A stretch of DNA of 64,000 nucleotides from Megaustenia siamemsis. Its lineage: Eukaryota > Mollusca > Gastropoda > Stylommatophora > Ariophantidae. Under the pieces are notes generated by a model that worked only from the letters and a program-made list of their open reading frames with translations, was not told the DNA's origin and did not search any database. Made by a program: the position numbers and the translations under genes. Below are positions 32,060 through 45,152 of this stretch, piece after piece. The number at the start of each line of letters is the position of its first letter. The stretch's first letter is position 1. Where the stretch lies: positions 24,791,602-24,855,601 of the forward strand of contig JAVIAB010000049.1 of NCBI GenBank assembly GCA_032433765.1, in the 5' to 3' direction.

Positions 32060-35000
32060 GTATATGATGTCAGATATGGACAGTAGTGTCTCGATAAGGT
32101 AGTGATACATGGACAGGTGTCATAAATAAGGTAGTCAGACAATGACTCTAGTGTCATAAATAAGGTAGTCAGACAAGGACACTAGTGTCATAAATAAGGT
32201 AGTCAGACAAGGTCAGTAGTATCATATAGTCAAACAAGGAGTCATACATAAGGTAGTCAGACAATGACACTAATGTCATAAATAAGATAGTCAGACAAGA
32301 ACAGTGGTATCATGACCGTCAAACAGGGACAGTAGTATCTTATAAGACAGTCAAACAAGGACAGTAGTATCTTATAAGACAGTCAAACAAGGACAGTAGT
32401 ATCTTATAAGACAGTCAAACAAGGACAGTAGTGTCATAAATAAGGTAGTCAGACAAGGACAGTAGTGTCATAAAAAAGGTTGTCAGACAAGGACAGTAGT
32501 GTCATAAATAAGGTAGTCAGACAAGGACACTAGTGTCATAAATAAGGTAGTCAGACACGGACAGTAGTGTCATCAATAAGGTAGTCAGACACAGACACTA
32601 GTGTCATAAATAAGGTAGTCAGACAAGGACAGTAGTGTCATAAATAAGGTAGTCAGACAAGGACACTAGTGTCATAAATAAGGTAGTAGACAAGGACACT
32701 AGTGTCATAAATAAGGTAGTAGACAAGGACACTAGTGTCATAAATAAGGTAGTCAGACACGGACACTAGTGTCATAAATAAGGTAGTCAGACAAGGACAG
32801 TAGTGTCATAAATAAGGTAGTCAGACAAGGACAGTAGTGTCATAAATAAGGTAGTCAGACACGGACAGTAGTGTCATAAATAAGGTAGTCAGACAAGGAC
32901 AGTAGTGTCATCAATAAGGTAGTCAGACACGGACAGTAGTGTCATCAATAAGGTAGTCAGACAAGGACAGTAGTGTCATAAATAAGGTAGTCAGACACGG
33001 ACAGTAGTGTCATCAATAAGGTAGTCAGACACAGACACTAGTGTCATAAATAGGTAGTCAGACAAGGACACTAGTGTCATAAATAAGGTAGTCAGACAAG
33101 GACAGTAGTGTCATAAATAAGGTAGTCAGACACGGACAGTAGTGTCATAAATAAGGTAGTCAGACACAGACACTAGTGTCATAAATAAGGTAGTCAGACA
33201 CAGACACTAGTGTCATAAATAAGGTAATCAGACAAGGACAGTAGTGTCATAAATAAGGTAGTCAGACACGGACAGTAGTGTCATCAATAAGGTAGTCAGA
33301 CACAGACACTAGTGTCATAAATAAGGTAGTCAGACAAGGACACTAGTGTCATAATAAGGTAGTCAGACAAGGACAGTAGTGTCATAAATAAGGTAGTAGA
33401 CAAGGACACTAGTGTCATAAATAAGGTAGTCAGACACGGACACTAGTGTCATAAATAAGGTAGTCAGACAAGGACACTAGTGTCATAAATAAGGTAGTCA
33501 GACAAGGACAGTAGTGTCATAAATAAGGTAGTCAGACAAGGACACTAGTGTCATAAATAGGTAGTAGACAAGGACACTAGTGTCATAAATAAGGTAGTCA
33601 GACAAGGACAGTAGTGTCATAAATAAGGTAGTCAGACAAGGACACTAGTGTCATAAATAAGGTAGTCAGACAAGGACACTAGTGTCATAAATAAGGTAGT
33701 CAGACAAGGACACTAGTGTCATAAATAAGGTAGTAGACAAGGACACTAGTGTCATAAATAAGGTAGTCAGACAAGGACAGTAGTGTCATAAATAAGGTAG
33801 TCAGACAAGGACAGTAGTGTCATAAATAAGGTAGTAGACAAGGACACTAGTGTCATAAATAAGGTAGTAGACAAGGACACTAGTGTCATAAATAAGGTAG
33901 TCAGACAAGGACACTAGTGTCATAAATAAGGTAGTCAGACAAGGACAGTAGTGTCATAAATAAGGTAGTCAGACAAGGACACTAGTGTCATAAATAAGGT
34001 AGTCAGACAAGGACAGTAGTGTCATAAATAAGGTAGTCAGACAAGGACACTAGTGTCATAAATAAGGTAGTAGACAAGGACACTAGTGTCATAAATAAGG
34101 TAGTAGACAAGGACACTAGTGTCATAAATAAGGTAGTCAGACAAGGACAGTAGTGTCATAAATAAGGTAGTCAGACAAGGACACTAGTGTCATAAATAAG
34201 GTAGTCAGACAAGGACACTAGTGTCATAATAAGGTAGTAGACAAGGACACTAGTGTCATAAATAAGGTAGTAGACAAGGACACTAGTGTCATAAATAAGG
34301 TAGTAGACAAGGACAGTAGTGTCATAAATAAGGTAGTCAGACAAGGACACTAGTGTCATAAATAAGGTAGTCAGACAAGGACAGTAGTGTCATAAATAAG
34401 GTAGTCAAGACAAGGACACTAGTGTCATAAATAAGGTAGTCAGACAAGGACAGTAGTGTCATAAATAAGGTAGTCAGACAAGGACACTAGTGTCATAAAT
34501 AAGGTAGTCAGACAAGGACAGTAGTGTCATAAATAAGGTAGTCAGACAAGGACACTAGTGTCATAAATAAGGTAGTCAGACAAGGACACTAGTGTCATAA
34601 ATAAGGTAGTCAGACAAGGACACTAGTGTCATAAATAAGGTAGTCAGACAAGGACAGTAGTGTCATAAATAAGGTAGTCAGACAAGGACACTAGTGTCAT
34701 AAATAAGGTAGTCAGACAAGGACACTAGTGTCATAAATAAGGTAGTCAGACAAGGACACTAGTGTCATAAATAAGGTAGTAGACAAGGACACTAGTGTCA
34801 TAAATAAGGTAGTCAGACAAGGACAGTAGTGTCATAAATAAGGTAGTCAGACAAGGACACTAGTGTCATAAATAAGGTAGTCAGACAAGGACACTAGTGT
34901 CATAAATAAGGTAGTAGACAAGGACACTAGTGTCATAAATAAGGTAGTCAGACAAGGACAGTAGTGTCATAAATAAGGTAGTCAGACAAGGACAGTAGTG

Positions 35001-38000
35001 TCATAAATAAGGTAGTAGACAAGGACACTAGTGTCATAAATAAGGTAGTCAGACAAGGACAGTAGTGTCATAAATAAGGTAGTCAGACACAGACACTAGT
35101 GTCATAAATAAGGTAGTCAGACAAGGACAGTAGTGTCATAAATAAGGTAGTCACACAAGGACAGTAGTGTCATAAATAAGGTAGTCACACAAGGACAGTA
35201 GTGTCATAAATAAGGTAGTCAGACACGGACAGTAGTGTCATAAATAAGGTAGTCAGACAAGGACAGTAGTGTCATCAATAAGGTAGTCAGACACGGACAG
35301 TAGTGTCATCAATAAGGTAGTCAGACAAGGACAGTAGTGTCATAAATAAGGTAGTCAGACACGGACAGTAGTGTCATCAATAAGGTAGTCAGACACAGAC
35401 ACTAGTGTCATAAATAAGGTAGTCAGACAAGGACACTAGTGTCATAAATAAGGTAGTCAGACAAGGACAGTAGTGTCATAAATAAGGTAGTCAGACACGG
35501 ACAGTAGTGTCATAAATAAGGTAGTCAGACACAGACACTAGTGTCATAAATAAGGTAGTCAGACACAGACACTAGTGTCATAAATAAGGTAGTCAGACAA
35601 GGACAGTAGTGTCATAAATAAGGTAGTCAGACACGGACACTAGTGTCATAAATAAGGTAGTCAGACACAGACACTAGTGTCATAAATAAGGTAGTCAGAC
35701 AAGGACACTAGTGTCATAAATAAGGTAGTCAGACAAGGACAGTAGTGTCATAAATAAGGTAGTAGACAAGGACACTAGTGTCATAAATAAGGTAGTCAGA
35801 CACGGACAGTAGTGTCATAAATAAGGTAGTCAGACAAGGACACTAGTGTCATAAATAAGGTAGTCAGACAAGGACAGTAGTGTCATAAATAAGGTAGTCA
35901 GACAAGGACACTAGTGTCATAAATAAGGTAGTCAGACAAGGACACTAGTGTCATAAATAAGGTAGTCAGACAAGGACAGTAGTGTCATAAATAAGGTAGT
36001 CAGACAAGGACAGTAGTGTCATAAATAAGGTAGTAGACAAGGACACTAGTGTCATAAATAAGGTAGTCAGACAAGGACACTAGTGTCATAAATAAGGTAG
36101 TCAGACAAGGACAGTAGTATCATAAATAAGGTAGTCAGACAGGACACTAGTGTCATAAATAAGGTAGTCAGACAAGGACACTAGTGTCATAAATAAGGTA
36201 GTCAGACAAGGACAGTAGTGTCATAAATAAGGTAGTCAGACAAGGACACTAGTGTCATAAATAAGGTAGTAGACAAGGACACTAGTGTCATAAATAAGGT
36301 AGTAGACAAGGACACTAGTGTCATAAATAAGGTAGTCAGACAAGGACAGTAGTGTCATAAATAAGGTAGTCAGACAAGGACACTAGTGTCATAAATAAGG
36401 TAGTCAGACAAGGACACTAGTGTCATAATAAGGTAGTAGACAAGGACACTAGTGTCATAAATAAGGTAGTAGACAAGGACAGTAGTGTCATAAATAAGGT
36501 AGTCAGACAAGGACACTAGTGTCATAAATAAGGTAGTCAGACAAGGACAGTAGTGTCATAAATAAGGTAGTCAGACAAGGACAGTAGTGTCATAAATAAG
36601 GTAGTCAGACAAGGACAGTAGTGTCATAAATAAGGTAGTCAGACAAGGACAGTAGTGTCATAAATAAGGTAGTCAGACAAGGACAGTAGTGTCATAAATA
36701 AGGTAGTCAGACAAGGACAGTAGTGTCATAAATAAGGTAGTCAGACAAGGAAACTAGTGTCATAAATAAGGTAGTCAGACAAGGACAGTAGTGTCATAAA
36801 TAAGGTAGTCAGACAAGGACAGTAGTGTCATAAATAAGGTAGTCAGACAAGGACAGTAGTGTCATAAATAAGGTAGTCAGACAAGGACAGTAGTGTCATA
36901 AATAAGGTAGTCAGACAAGGACAGTAGTGTCATAAATAAGGTAGTCAGACAAGGACACTAGTGTCATAAATAAGGTAGTCAGACAAGGACACTAGTGTCA
37001 TAAATAAGGTAGTCAGACAAGGACACTAGTGTCATAAATAAGGTAGTAGACAAGGACAGTAGTGTCATAAATAAGGTAGTCAGACAAGGACAGTAGTGTC
37101 ATAAATAAGGTAGTCAGACAAGGACACTAGTGTCATAAATAAGGTAGTAGACAAGGACACTAGTGTCATAAATAAGGTAGTAGACAAGGACACTAGTGTC
37201 ATAAATAAGGTAGTCAGACAAGGACACTAGTGTCATAAATAAGGTAGTCAGACAAGGACAGTAGTGTCATAAATAAGGTAGTCAGACAAGGACACTAGTG
37301 TCATAAATAAGGTAGTCAGACAAGGACAGTAGTGTCATAAATAAGGTAGTAGACAAGGACACTAGTGTCATAAATAAGGTAGTAGACAAGGACACTAGTG
37401 TCATAAATAAGGTAGTAGACAAGGACACTAGTGTCATAAATAAGGTAGTCAGACACGGACAGTAGTGTCATAAATAAGGTAGTCAGACACAGACACTAGT
37501 GTCATAAATAAGGTAGTCAGACACAGACACTAATGTCATAAATAAGGTAGTCAGACAAGGACAGTAGTGTCATAAATAAGGTAGTCAGACACGGACACTA
37601 GTGTCATAAATAAGGTAGTCAGACACGGACACTAGTGTCATAAATAAGGTAGTCAGACAAGGACACTAGTGTCATAAATAAGGTAGTCAGACAAGGACAG
37701 TAGTGTCATAAATAAGGTAGTAGACAAGGACACTAGTGTCATAAATAAGGTAGTCAGACACGGACAGTAGTGTCATAAATAAGGTAGTCAGACAAGGACA
37801 CTAGTGTCATAAATAAGGTAGTAGACAAGGACACTAGTGTCATAAATAAGGTAGTCAGACAAGGACAGTAGTGTCATAAATAAGGTAGTCAGACAAGGAC
37901 ACTAGTGTCATAAATAAGGTAGTCAGACAAGGACACTAGTGTCATAAATAAGGTAGTAGACAAGGACAGTAGTGTCATAAATAAGGTAGTCAGACAAGGA

Positions 38001-40975
38001 CAGTAGTGTCATAAATAAGGTAGTAGACAAGGACACTAGTGTCATAAATAAGGTAGTAGACAAGGACACTAGTGTCATAAATAAGGTAGTCAGACAAGGA
38101 CACTAGTGTCATAAATAAGGTAGTCAGACAAGGACAGTAGTGTCATAAATAAGGTAGTCAGACAAGGACACTAGTGTCATAAATAAGGTAGTCAGACAAG
38201 GACAGTAGTGTCATAAATAAGGTAGTCAGACAAGGACACTAGTGTCATAAATAAGGTAGTAGACAAGGACACTAGTGTCATAAATAAGGTAGTAGACAAG
38301 GACACTAGTGTCATAAATAAGGTAGTCAGACAAGGACAGTAGTGTCATAAATAAGGTAGTCAGACAAGGACACTAGTGTCATAAATAAGGTAGTCAGACA
38401 AGGACACTAGTGTCATAATAAGGTAGTAGACAAGGACACTAGTGTCATAAATAAGGTAGTAGACAAGGACACTAGTGTCATAAATAAGGTAGTAGACAAG
38501 GACAGTAGTGTCATAAATAAGGTAGTCAGACAAGGACAGTAGTGTCATAAATAAGGTAGTCAGACAAGGACACTAGTGTCATAAATAAGGTAGTCAGACA
38601 AGGACAGTAGTGTCATAAATAAGGTAGTCAGACAAGGACAGTAGTGTCATAAATAAGGTAGTCAGACAAGGACAGTAGTGTCATAAATAAGGTAGTCAGA
38701 CAAGGACAGTAGTGTCATAAATAAGGTAGTCAGACAAGGACACTAGTGTCATAAATAAGGTAGTCAGACAAGGACAGTAGTGTCATAAATAAGGTAGTCA
38801 GTCAAGGACAGTAGTGTCATAAATAAGGTAGTCAGACAAGGACAGTAGTGTCATAAATAAGGTAGTCAGACAAGGACAGTAGTGTCATAAATAAGGTAGT
38901 CAGACAAGGACACTAGTGTCATAAATAAGGTAGTCAGACAAGGACACTAGTGTCATAAATAAGGTAGTCAGACAAGGACACTAGTGTCATAAATAAGGTA
39001 GTAGACAAGGACACTAGTGTCATAAATAAGGTAGTCAGACAAGGACAGTAGTGTCATAAATAAGGTAGTCAGACAAGGACACTAGTGTCATAAATAAGGT
39101 AGTCAGACAAGGACACTAGTGTCATAAATAAGGTAGTAGACAAGGACACTAGTGTCATAAATAAGGTAGTCAGACAAGGACAGTAGTGTCATAAATAAGG
39201 TAGTCAGACAAGGACAGTAGTGTCATAAATAAGGTAGTAGACAAGGACACTAGTGTCATAAATAAGGTAGTCAGACAAGGACAGTAGTGTCATAAATAAG
39301 GTAGTCAGACACAGACACTAGTGTCATAAATAAGGTAGTCAGACAAGGACACTAGTGTCATAAATAAGGTAGTAGACAAGGACAGTAGTGTCATAAATAA
39401 GGTAGTCAGACAAGGACAGTAGTGTCATAAATAAGGTAGTCAGACAAGGACACTAGTGTCATAAATAAGGTAGTAGACAAGGACACTAGTGTCATAAATA
39501 AGGTAGTAGACAAGGACACTAGTGTCATAAATAAGGTAGTCAGACAAGGACACTAGTGTCATAAATAAGGTAGTCAGACAAGGACAGTAGTGTCATAAAT
39601 AAGGTAGTCAGACAAGGACACTAGTGTCATAAATAAGGTAGTCAGACAAGGACAGTAGTGTCATAAATAAGGTAGTAGACAAGGACACTAGTGTCATAAA
39701 TAAGGTAGTAGACAAGGACACTAGTGTCATAAATAAGGTAGTAGACAAGGACACTAGTGTCATAAATAAGGTAGTAGACAAGGACACTAGTGTCATAAAT
39801 AAGGTAGTCAGACAAGGACAGTAGTGTCATAAATAAGGTAGTAGACAAGGACACTAGTGTCATAAATAAGGTAGTAGACAAGGACACTAGTGTCATAAAT
39901 AAGGTAGTCAGACAAGGACAGTAGTGTCATAAATAAGGTAGTAGACAAGGACACTAGTGTCATAAATAAGGTAGTAGACAAGGACACTAGTGTCATAAAT
40001 AAGGTAGTAGACAAGGACACTAGTGTCATAAATAAGGTAGTCTGACAAGGACACTAGTGTCATAAATAAGGTAGTCAGACAAGGACACTAGTGTCATAAA
40101 TAAGGTAGTAGACAAGGACACTAGTGTCATAAATAAGGTAGTCAGACAAGGACACTAGTGTCATAAATAAGGTAGTCAGACAAGGACACTAGTGTCATAA
40201 ATAAGGTAGTCTGACAAGGACAGTAGTGTCATAAATAAGGTAGTAGACAAGGACACTAGTGTCATAAATAAGGTAGTCAGACAAGGACACTAGTGTCATA
40301 AATAAGTAGTAGACAAGGACACTAGTGTCATAAATAAGGTAGTCTGACAAGGACAGTAGTGTCATAAATAAGGTAGTAGACAAGGACACTAGTGTCATAA
40401 ATAAGGTAGTAGACAAGGACACTAGTGTCATAAATAAGGTAGTCAGACAAGGACACTAGTGTCATAAATAAGGTAGTAGACAAGGACACTAGTGTCATAA
40501 ATAAGGTAGTAGACAAGGACACTAGTGTCATAAATAAGGTAGTCAGACAAGGACACTAGTGTCATAAATAAGGTAGTCAGACAAGGACACTAGTGTCATA
40601 AATAAGGTAGTCAGACAAGGACACTAGTGTCATAAATAAGGTATTCAGACAAGGACACTAGTGTCATAAATAAGGTAGTCAGACAAGGACACTAGTGTCA
40701 TAAATAAGGTAGTCAGACAAGGACAGTAGTGTCATAAATAAGGTAGTCAGACAAGGACACTAGTGTCATAAATAAGGTAGTCAGACAAGGACACTAGTGT
40801 CATAAATAAGGTAGTCAGACAAGGACACTAGTGTCATAAATAAGGTAGTCAGACACGGACACTAGTGTCATAAATAAGGTAGTCAGACACGGACAGTAGT
40901 GTCATAAATAAGGTAGTCAGACAAGGACACTAGTGTCATAAATAAGGTAGTCAGACAAGGATAGTAGTATCATAT
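32060..40975. repeat. 34-bp satellite, about 8.9 kb, roughly 265 copies
   Basis: Unit gtcataaataaggtagtcag plus acaaggacagtagt (34 bp), with a common 32-bp form lacking CA (ggtagtagac). Other forms have ctagt for gtagt, acacgg or acacag for acaagg, and gtcatcaata. The ctagt form creates the 12-bp palindrome gacactagtgtc. Diagnostic variants recur in the same order at kilobase spacing (see findings). Left-edge units are diverged. The right edge decays near 40975. Confidence 0.97.
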
Positions 40976-40989
40976 AAGAAGCCAAACAA

Positions 40990-42050
40990 GGACAGTATTG
41001 TCATATATAATTTGGTCATATAAAAATTAAATAAATGTACAGTGTGGACAATATAGTGAGGGAGAGTGGTATTAGTACACACTATTGTGTTAGGACATTT
41101 GTTTTCTCCGCGTAGATGTTTTAATGTCATTTCCCTTGTTTTCTCCCAGCTATCATTGATATCGTTGCTGAAATATCCAGCTTTGAGACAAATAAACTGA
41201 TATCATTTTTGGAACACTTGGATCTGTGTGTCTCAGCTGGGACTGCTTGAGATAGTCGTGCATGTGCAGACTTTGTAGCAGGCAATCGAGTTCAACATAA
41301 CGTTTGCTGCTGGACACTCATCATTAGACGTTGTACAAAGTTCTGTCCAGACCGCCGTTTGGTCATTGTGACTTGACCCAGACAAGCTTATGCCTTCTAG
41401 GTTTCCAATGAATACATACATGATGGACCACGACCTCGCTGCCATTGATGTCAACCACAATCATGTTGCTGTCAAGCGACACCCAACTTGCTGCTCCTCG
41501 AATCCCCTGGATAATGAGATTTTAAAAAGACGTTCGCCAGGACTGTCTTCTATCAATGACTATGTGGTGAGTTGTTTAGTAAGTTTATAAGGTCACAGTC
41601 TGACATCTGTAGAACATGTAGGTCATACACTGATATCTGTATAACATTTGAGTCGCAGACTGACTTTACTACCTTCTCTAGTGAAACATTTGAGGTTCGA
41701 CGTCACTTCCTTGGTTTATCACACTACATCCTACCCACTACCGACCTCATCAAAACTACGTGGTCCCATTATGAGTTTATTCCTCGAAAACTGTATCTTT
41801 ATTTGTGTGTGAATGAGTGTGCGTTTATTTTGTGTGGCAATTCAAAACTGTTTTGTGTAGTCACGCACCCCCGCCACATATAATAAATCAGCAAACACAC
41901 TTTCTTCCTATTTTTTCTCATGTGTCTTTCTTCCCTCCCTCATCCCACACCCCACATTTCTTACCGTTAGGTTCTGTGCGGGGCCGTTTATTCTGCAGCC
42001 AGTACCATCAATATTTAGGTGGATCAAAAGTGATCTTTTATTTGTTTCTG
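40990..42050. other. no supported gene
   Basis: Intronic. Open frames at 41233-41460 (minus) and 41572-41883 (plus) have no motif I recognise. The region 41140-41580 has balanced codon-like composition on the minus strand (SNMIVVDINGSEVVV-like) and could be another decayed lectin-domain relic, but I cannot support that. Confidence 0.35.
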
Positions 42051-42052
42051 TA

Positions 42053-42335
42053 CTCTGTATGTGGTGTCCCATACACAGTGCTCACCATGATGTCTTCTAC
42101 TTCATTCATCTCTGTATGTGGTGTCCCATACACAGTGCTCACCATGATGTCTTCTACTTCATTCATCTCTGTATGTGGTGTCCCATACACAGTGCTCACC
42201 ATGATGTCTTCTACTTCATTCATCTCTGTATGTGGTGTCCATACACAGTGCTCACCATGATGTCTTCTACTTCATTCATCTCTGTATGTAGTGTGTCCCA
42301 TACACAGTGCTCACCATGATGTCTTCTACTTCATC
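42053..42335. repeat. 57-bp tandem repeat, 5 copies
   Basis: Units ctctgtatgtggtgtcccat plus acacagtgctcaccatgatg and tcttctacttcattcat, starting about 42053, 42110 and 42167, then two slightly altered copies. The period is divisible by 3, so short open frames are expected. Confidence 0.94.
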
Positions 42336-43110
42336 CTTCCATCCATCCATTTCTAAGTCTGCGTGTACCAAATACAACTCCAAAACGCCAGATTCCAAAT
42401 GTAAATCAGTGATGCTCAATGTTTCAGTTTTTGTTGATGTACTTAAATCATTTTGTTCGCTGTGGTAACTTGGAACCTGAGACTAACAGTTGGTTCTAGA
42501 GCTGCCCATCCAATAGATTCAGAGTTAGCCGAGGGGATGGGATAGAAGGAGCCAGGACAAACTCTTCTTGTGCAAATTAATAGTGTGACTCATCTATGCC
42601 AGCGTGAGGACAGGTCAGGGACAACACAAACAGGATTCGGTCACACTTGTCTTGTGCTCATGCTGAATGCTACATCTCTCTCTGTCTGTCTCTCTGCCTG
42701 CCTCCGATCCCAACTGACCTCGTTCCTGGCAGGGGTTTGATTCTCCTTGTGGTAACCTTACAAAAGGCAAATATAATGATCTGTGTGTGCTCCTGATTGT
42801 GGCCAGTGCTTGATATCAGACACAGTAGCTGTCAGCTAAACCAGTTGTACAATTTGATAGTTTAAATATACGTAATATAAACAATGCTCCAACCATCATG
42901 ATGTGTCTCTTGTATTCAAGTTGTCATTCATCTTTCCCTACATTATGCTCTCCATTTTCAGTAAAATCACTTGTATTTGTGCTGTAAACCACCTTGATCT
43001 CTACTGTAAATTGCCTTCTATTTGTATTCCATTGTCCAGCTCTGGCATCCATATATTAGCTCGGGTGTCCATAAGATTTGAACAGTTTTACATGCTTGCT
43101 AAGTATTTAT
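42336..43110. other. no gene seen
   Basis: Unique intronic sequence with a short CT/GT-rich stretch near 42680. Nothing identified. Confidence 0.45.
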
Positions 43111-43205
43111 CTATTCTATTCTATTCTATTCTATTCTATTCTATTCTATTCTATTCTATTCTATTCTATTCTATTCTATTCTATTCTATTCTATTCTATT
43201 CTATT
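43111..43205. repeat. (CTATT)19 microsatellite
   Basis: Nineteen uninterrupted pentanucleotide copies. Confidence 0.98.
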
Positions 43206-43294
43206 CATGGAATCAGTTTCACTGTAGTCGAGGTTTGCCCCCATACCTGCTCACTGCCAGTCCCAGCACTTCTCAAAGTCTGTACAGACTGATT

Positions 43295-43366
43295 GTTCCT
43301 GTAAGGTGTTGAGTTCCTGTAAGGTGTTGAGTTCCTGTAAGGTGTTGAGTTCCTGTAAGGTGTTGA
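43295..43366. repeat. 18-bp tandem repeat, 4 copies
   Basis: Unit gttcctgtaaggtgttga repeated at 43295, 43313, 43331 and 43349 without change. Confidence 0.96.
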
Positions 43367-43785
43367 TTATAGATACATCTGCTTTTCCCACTAAGCACTC
43401 TGGATCGACCAGATCCCTTTTCCACCTTTAGACCCATATATATACATATACTCACACTAGTAGAGGTATTTCTCCTATTGTTATTTGGTTATTAATTAAT
43501 TCTCATAATTTGTAGGTTGAGCATGGTTGAATTAATTAACGTTTAGAAGTCAGCACTTCTGCTCTAGTAACACAAGGTGTTTTACGATGGTGGCTCCAAC
43601 CACTTGTCCACACCAAGCATGGAGAAACAGCCTTCCATTGTAAACTGGAAACAGATCAAATGCCCTGTACTTCTACCGTTAACTTTCCAATACTTGTATT
43701 GTAAACTGCCATAGGTTTTTTTATGGTATACAGCCCTATATTTATATTGTAAACTACCCTATATTTATTTTGTAGACTGCCTTAA
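43367..43785. other. no gene seen
   Basis: Intronic. The right part has loose ttgtaaactgcc words that foreshadow the 38-bp array beyond the SINE. Confidence 0.45.
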
Positions 43786-43797
43786 ATTTATATTGTA

Positions 43798-44042
43798 AAG
43801 AGCCCAGTCATGCCAAGTGGCGTATAGAAAATATGGTGTTCGTGACCATACATTTTTCAGGCCGTCAACACATGATTTTTGGGGTCATGTGGTCGGTATT
43901 ACGCCCGCGCTGCATTACTTTTCAAGAAAAATTTGGTACCTATTTAAGGCTGGGTGAACCTGGAAGCCACCATTTGGGATCAAACCCTACCTTTTGTCCT
44001 TTGTAGTCCAGCTCACTAACCACTGAGCTATCGAGGCTCCCT
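43798..44042 (-). mobile_element. SINE-1, minus-strand copy with TSD
   Basis: Complement of the SINE-1 consensus. The head is at about 44042, with cactgagctatcg the A-box complement. A 12-bp duplication atttatattgta (43786-43797 and 44043-44054) flanks it. Diverged B box (gggatcaaacc complement). Confidence 0.87.
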
Positions 44043-44084
44043 ATTTATATTGTATACTGTCCAGTAAATGTGCCATATCCATGT

Positions 44085-44742
44085 GTACTGTAAGCTGCCA
44101 TGTAATGTTTTATATGTTTATGCCCTGTAAACTGCCCTATAATTGTTGTATATGTTTGTGTGCTGTAAACTGCCCTATAATAGTTGTATATGTTTGTGTC
44201 CTGTAAACTGTCCTATAATAGTTATATATGTTTGTGTCCTGTAAACTGCCCTATAATAGTTGTATATGTTTGTGTGCTGTAAACTGCCCTATAATAGTTG
44301 TATATGTTTGTGTCCTGTAAACTGCCCTGTAATAGTTGTATATGTTTGTGTCCTGTAAACTGCCCTATAATAGTTGTATATGTTTATGTCCTGTAGACTG
44401 CCCTATAATAGTTGTATATGTTTGTGTGCTGTAAACTGCCCTATAATAGTTGTATATGTTTGTGTCCTGTAAACTGCCCTATAATAGTTGTATATGTTTG
44501 TGTCCTGTAAACTGCCCTATAATAGTTGTATATGTTTGTGTGCTGTAAACTGCCCTATAATAGTTGTATATGTTTGTGTCCTGTAAACTGCCCTATAATA
44601 GTTGTATATGTTTGTGTCCTGTAAACTGCCCTATAATAGTTGTATATGTTTGTGTCCTGTAAACTGCCCTATAATAGTTGTATATGTTTGTGTCCTGTAA
44701 ACTGCCCTGTAATAGTTGTATATGTTTGTGTCCTGTAAACTG
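44085..44742. repeat. 38-bp minisatellite, about 17 copies
   Basis: Unit tgccctataatagttgtata plus tgtttgtgtcctgtaaac, spacing exactly 38 bp (for example 44171, 44209, 44247), alternating gtgtcc and gtgtgc. It ends 110 bp before the terminal TSC22 exon. Confidence 0.95.
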
Positions 44743-44852
44743 CATGTGTTGTAAGTTGTTCTCTACTCAACAATTTCATCTTACACACTTTGAGTGAGTT
44801 CCTTGTGTCCTCGGATTAATGACTGTCTTTGACATTCTCTGTCTTCTTACAG

Positions 44853-45152
44853 GACTTGGTCAAACGGCACTTGATGTATGCAGTCCGTGAAGAAGTGGAG
44901 ATCCTTAAGCAACAGATTGGTGAGTTGATGGAGAGGATAGGTCAGCTGGAGTATGAGAACACAGTTTTGAGGTCAGAGGCCAAACCCGAAACTCTTAAAA
45001 AGCTGCTACAAGTCAGGGTCACCCAAACCTCACAGACATTACCAAGCCAGCCGACATCGCTGGTGACGTCACCAAGCTCACAACAGTTGCAACAGACAAT
45101 TTCACAGCCTGTCCTTTCATCACAACAGCCAGCTCAGGCAACATCAACATGA
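44853..45152 (+). CDS. TSC22D: TSC22-family protein, terminal coding exon (TSC box and leucine zipper)
   Basis: Ninety-nine codons plus TGA, opened by the acceptor ctgtcttcttacag. The exon begins [19 protein letters not shown], the conserved TSC box. Leucines at exon residues 18, 25, 32 and 39 form a perfect heptad zipper ([22 protein letters not shown]). The tail from about residue 50 is rich in Q, S, T and P. TSC22-family proteins homo- or heterodimerise through this zipper and act in transcription and signalling (recalled family knowledge). Joined in phase 0 to 11946-11991, it gives the characteristic [20 protein letters not shown] junction. Which paralogue it is, and the N-terminal isoform, cannot be told from this window. 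Confidence 0.96.
   Translation, partial: DLVKRHLMYAVREEVEILKQQIGELMERIGQLEYENTVLRSEAKPETLKKLLQVRVTQTSQTLPSQPTSLVTSPSSQQLQQTISQPVLSSQQPAQATST

Larger units (their letters stand above)
11992..44852 (+). other. TSC22D: TSC22 intron, 32,861 bp, repeat-filled
   Basis: GT at 11992-11993 (gtgagt) and AG at 44851-44852 (ctgtcttcttacag), phase 0. About half of it is tandem repeat: 31-bp blocks at 13.9 and 22.0 kb, the 8.9-kb 34-bp satellite, and 27-, 38-, 57- and 61-bp arrays. Most of the rest is LINEs, SINEs and MITEs. The intron call rests on the two flanking exons joining into one conserved protein segment. Confidence 0.9.

Noticed and set aside
32060..40975. CRISPR-like array or centromeric satellite
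   Set aside because: No spacers. Position between two exons of one gene argues against a centromere.
41233..41590. Possible lectin-type exon on the minus strand
   Set aside because: Some residues look protein-like, but no conserved cysteine or domain pattern could be followed.
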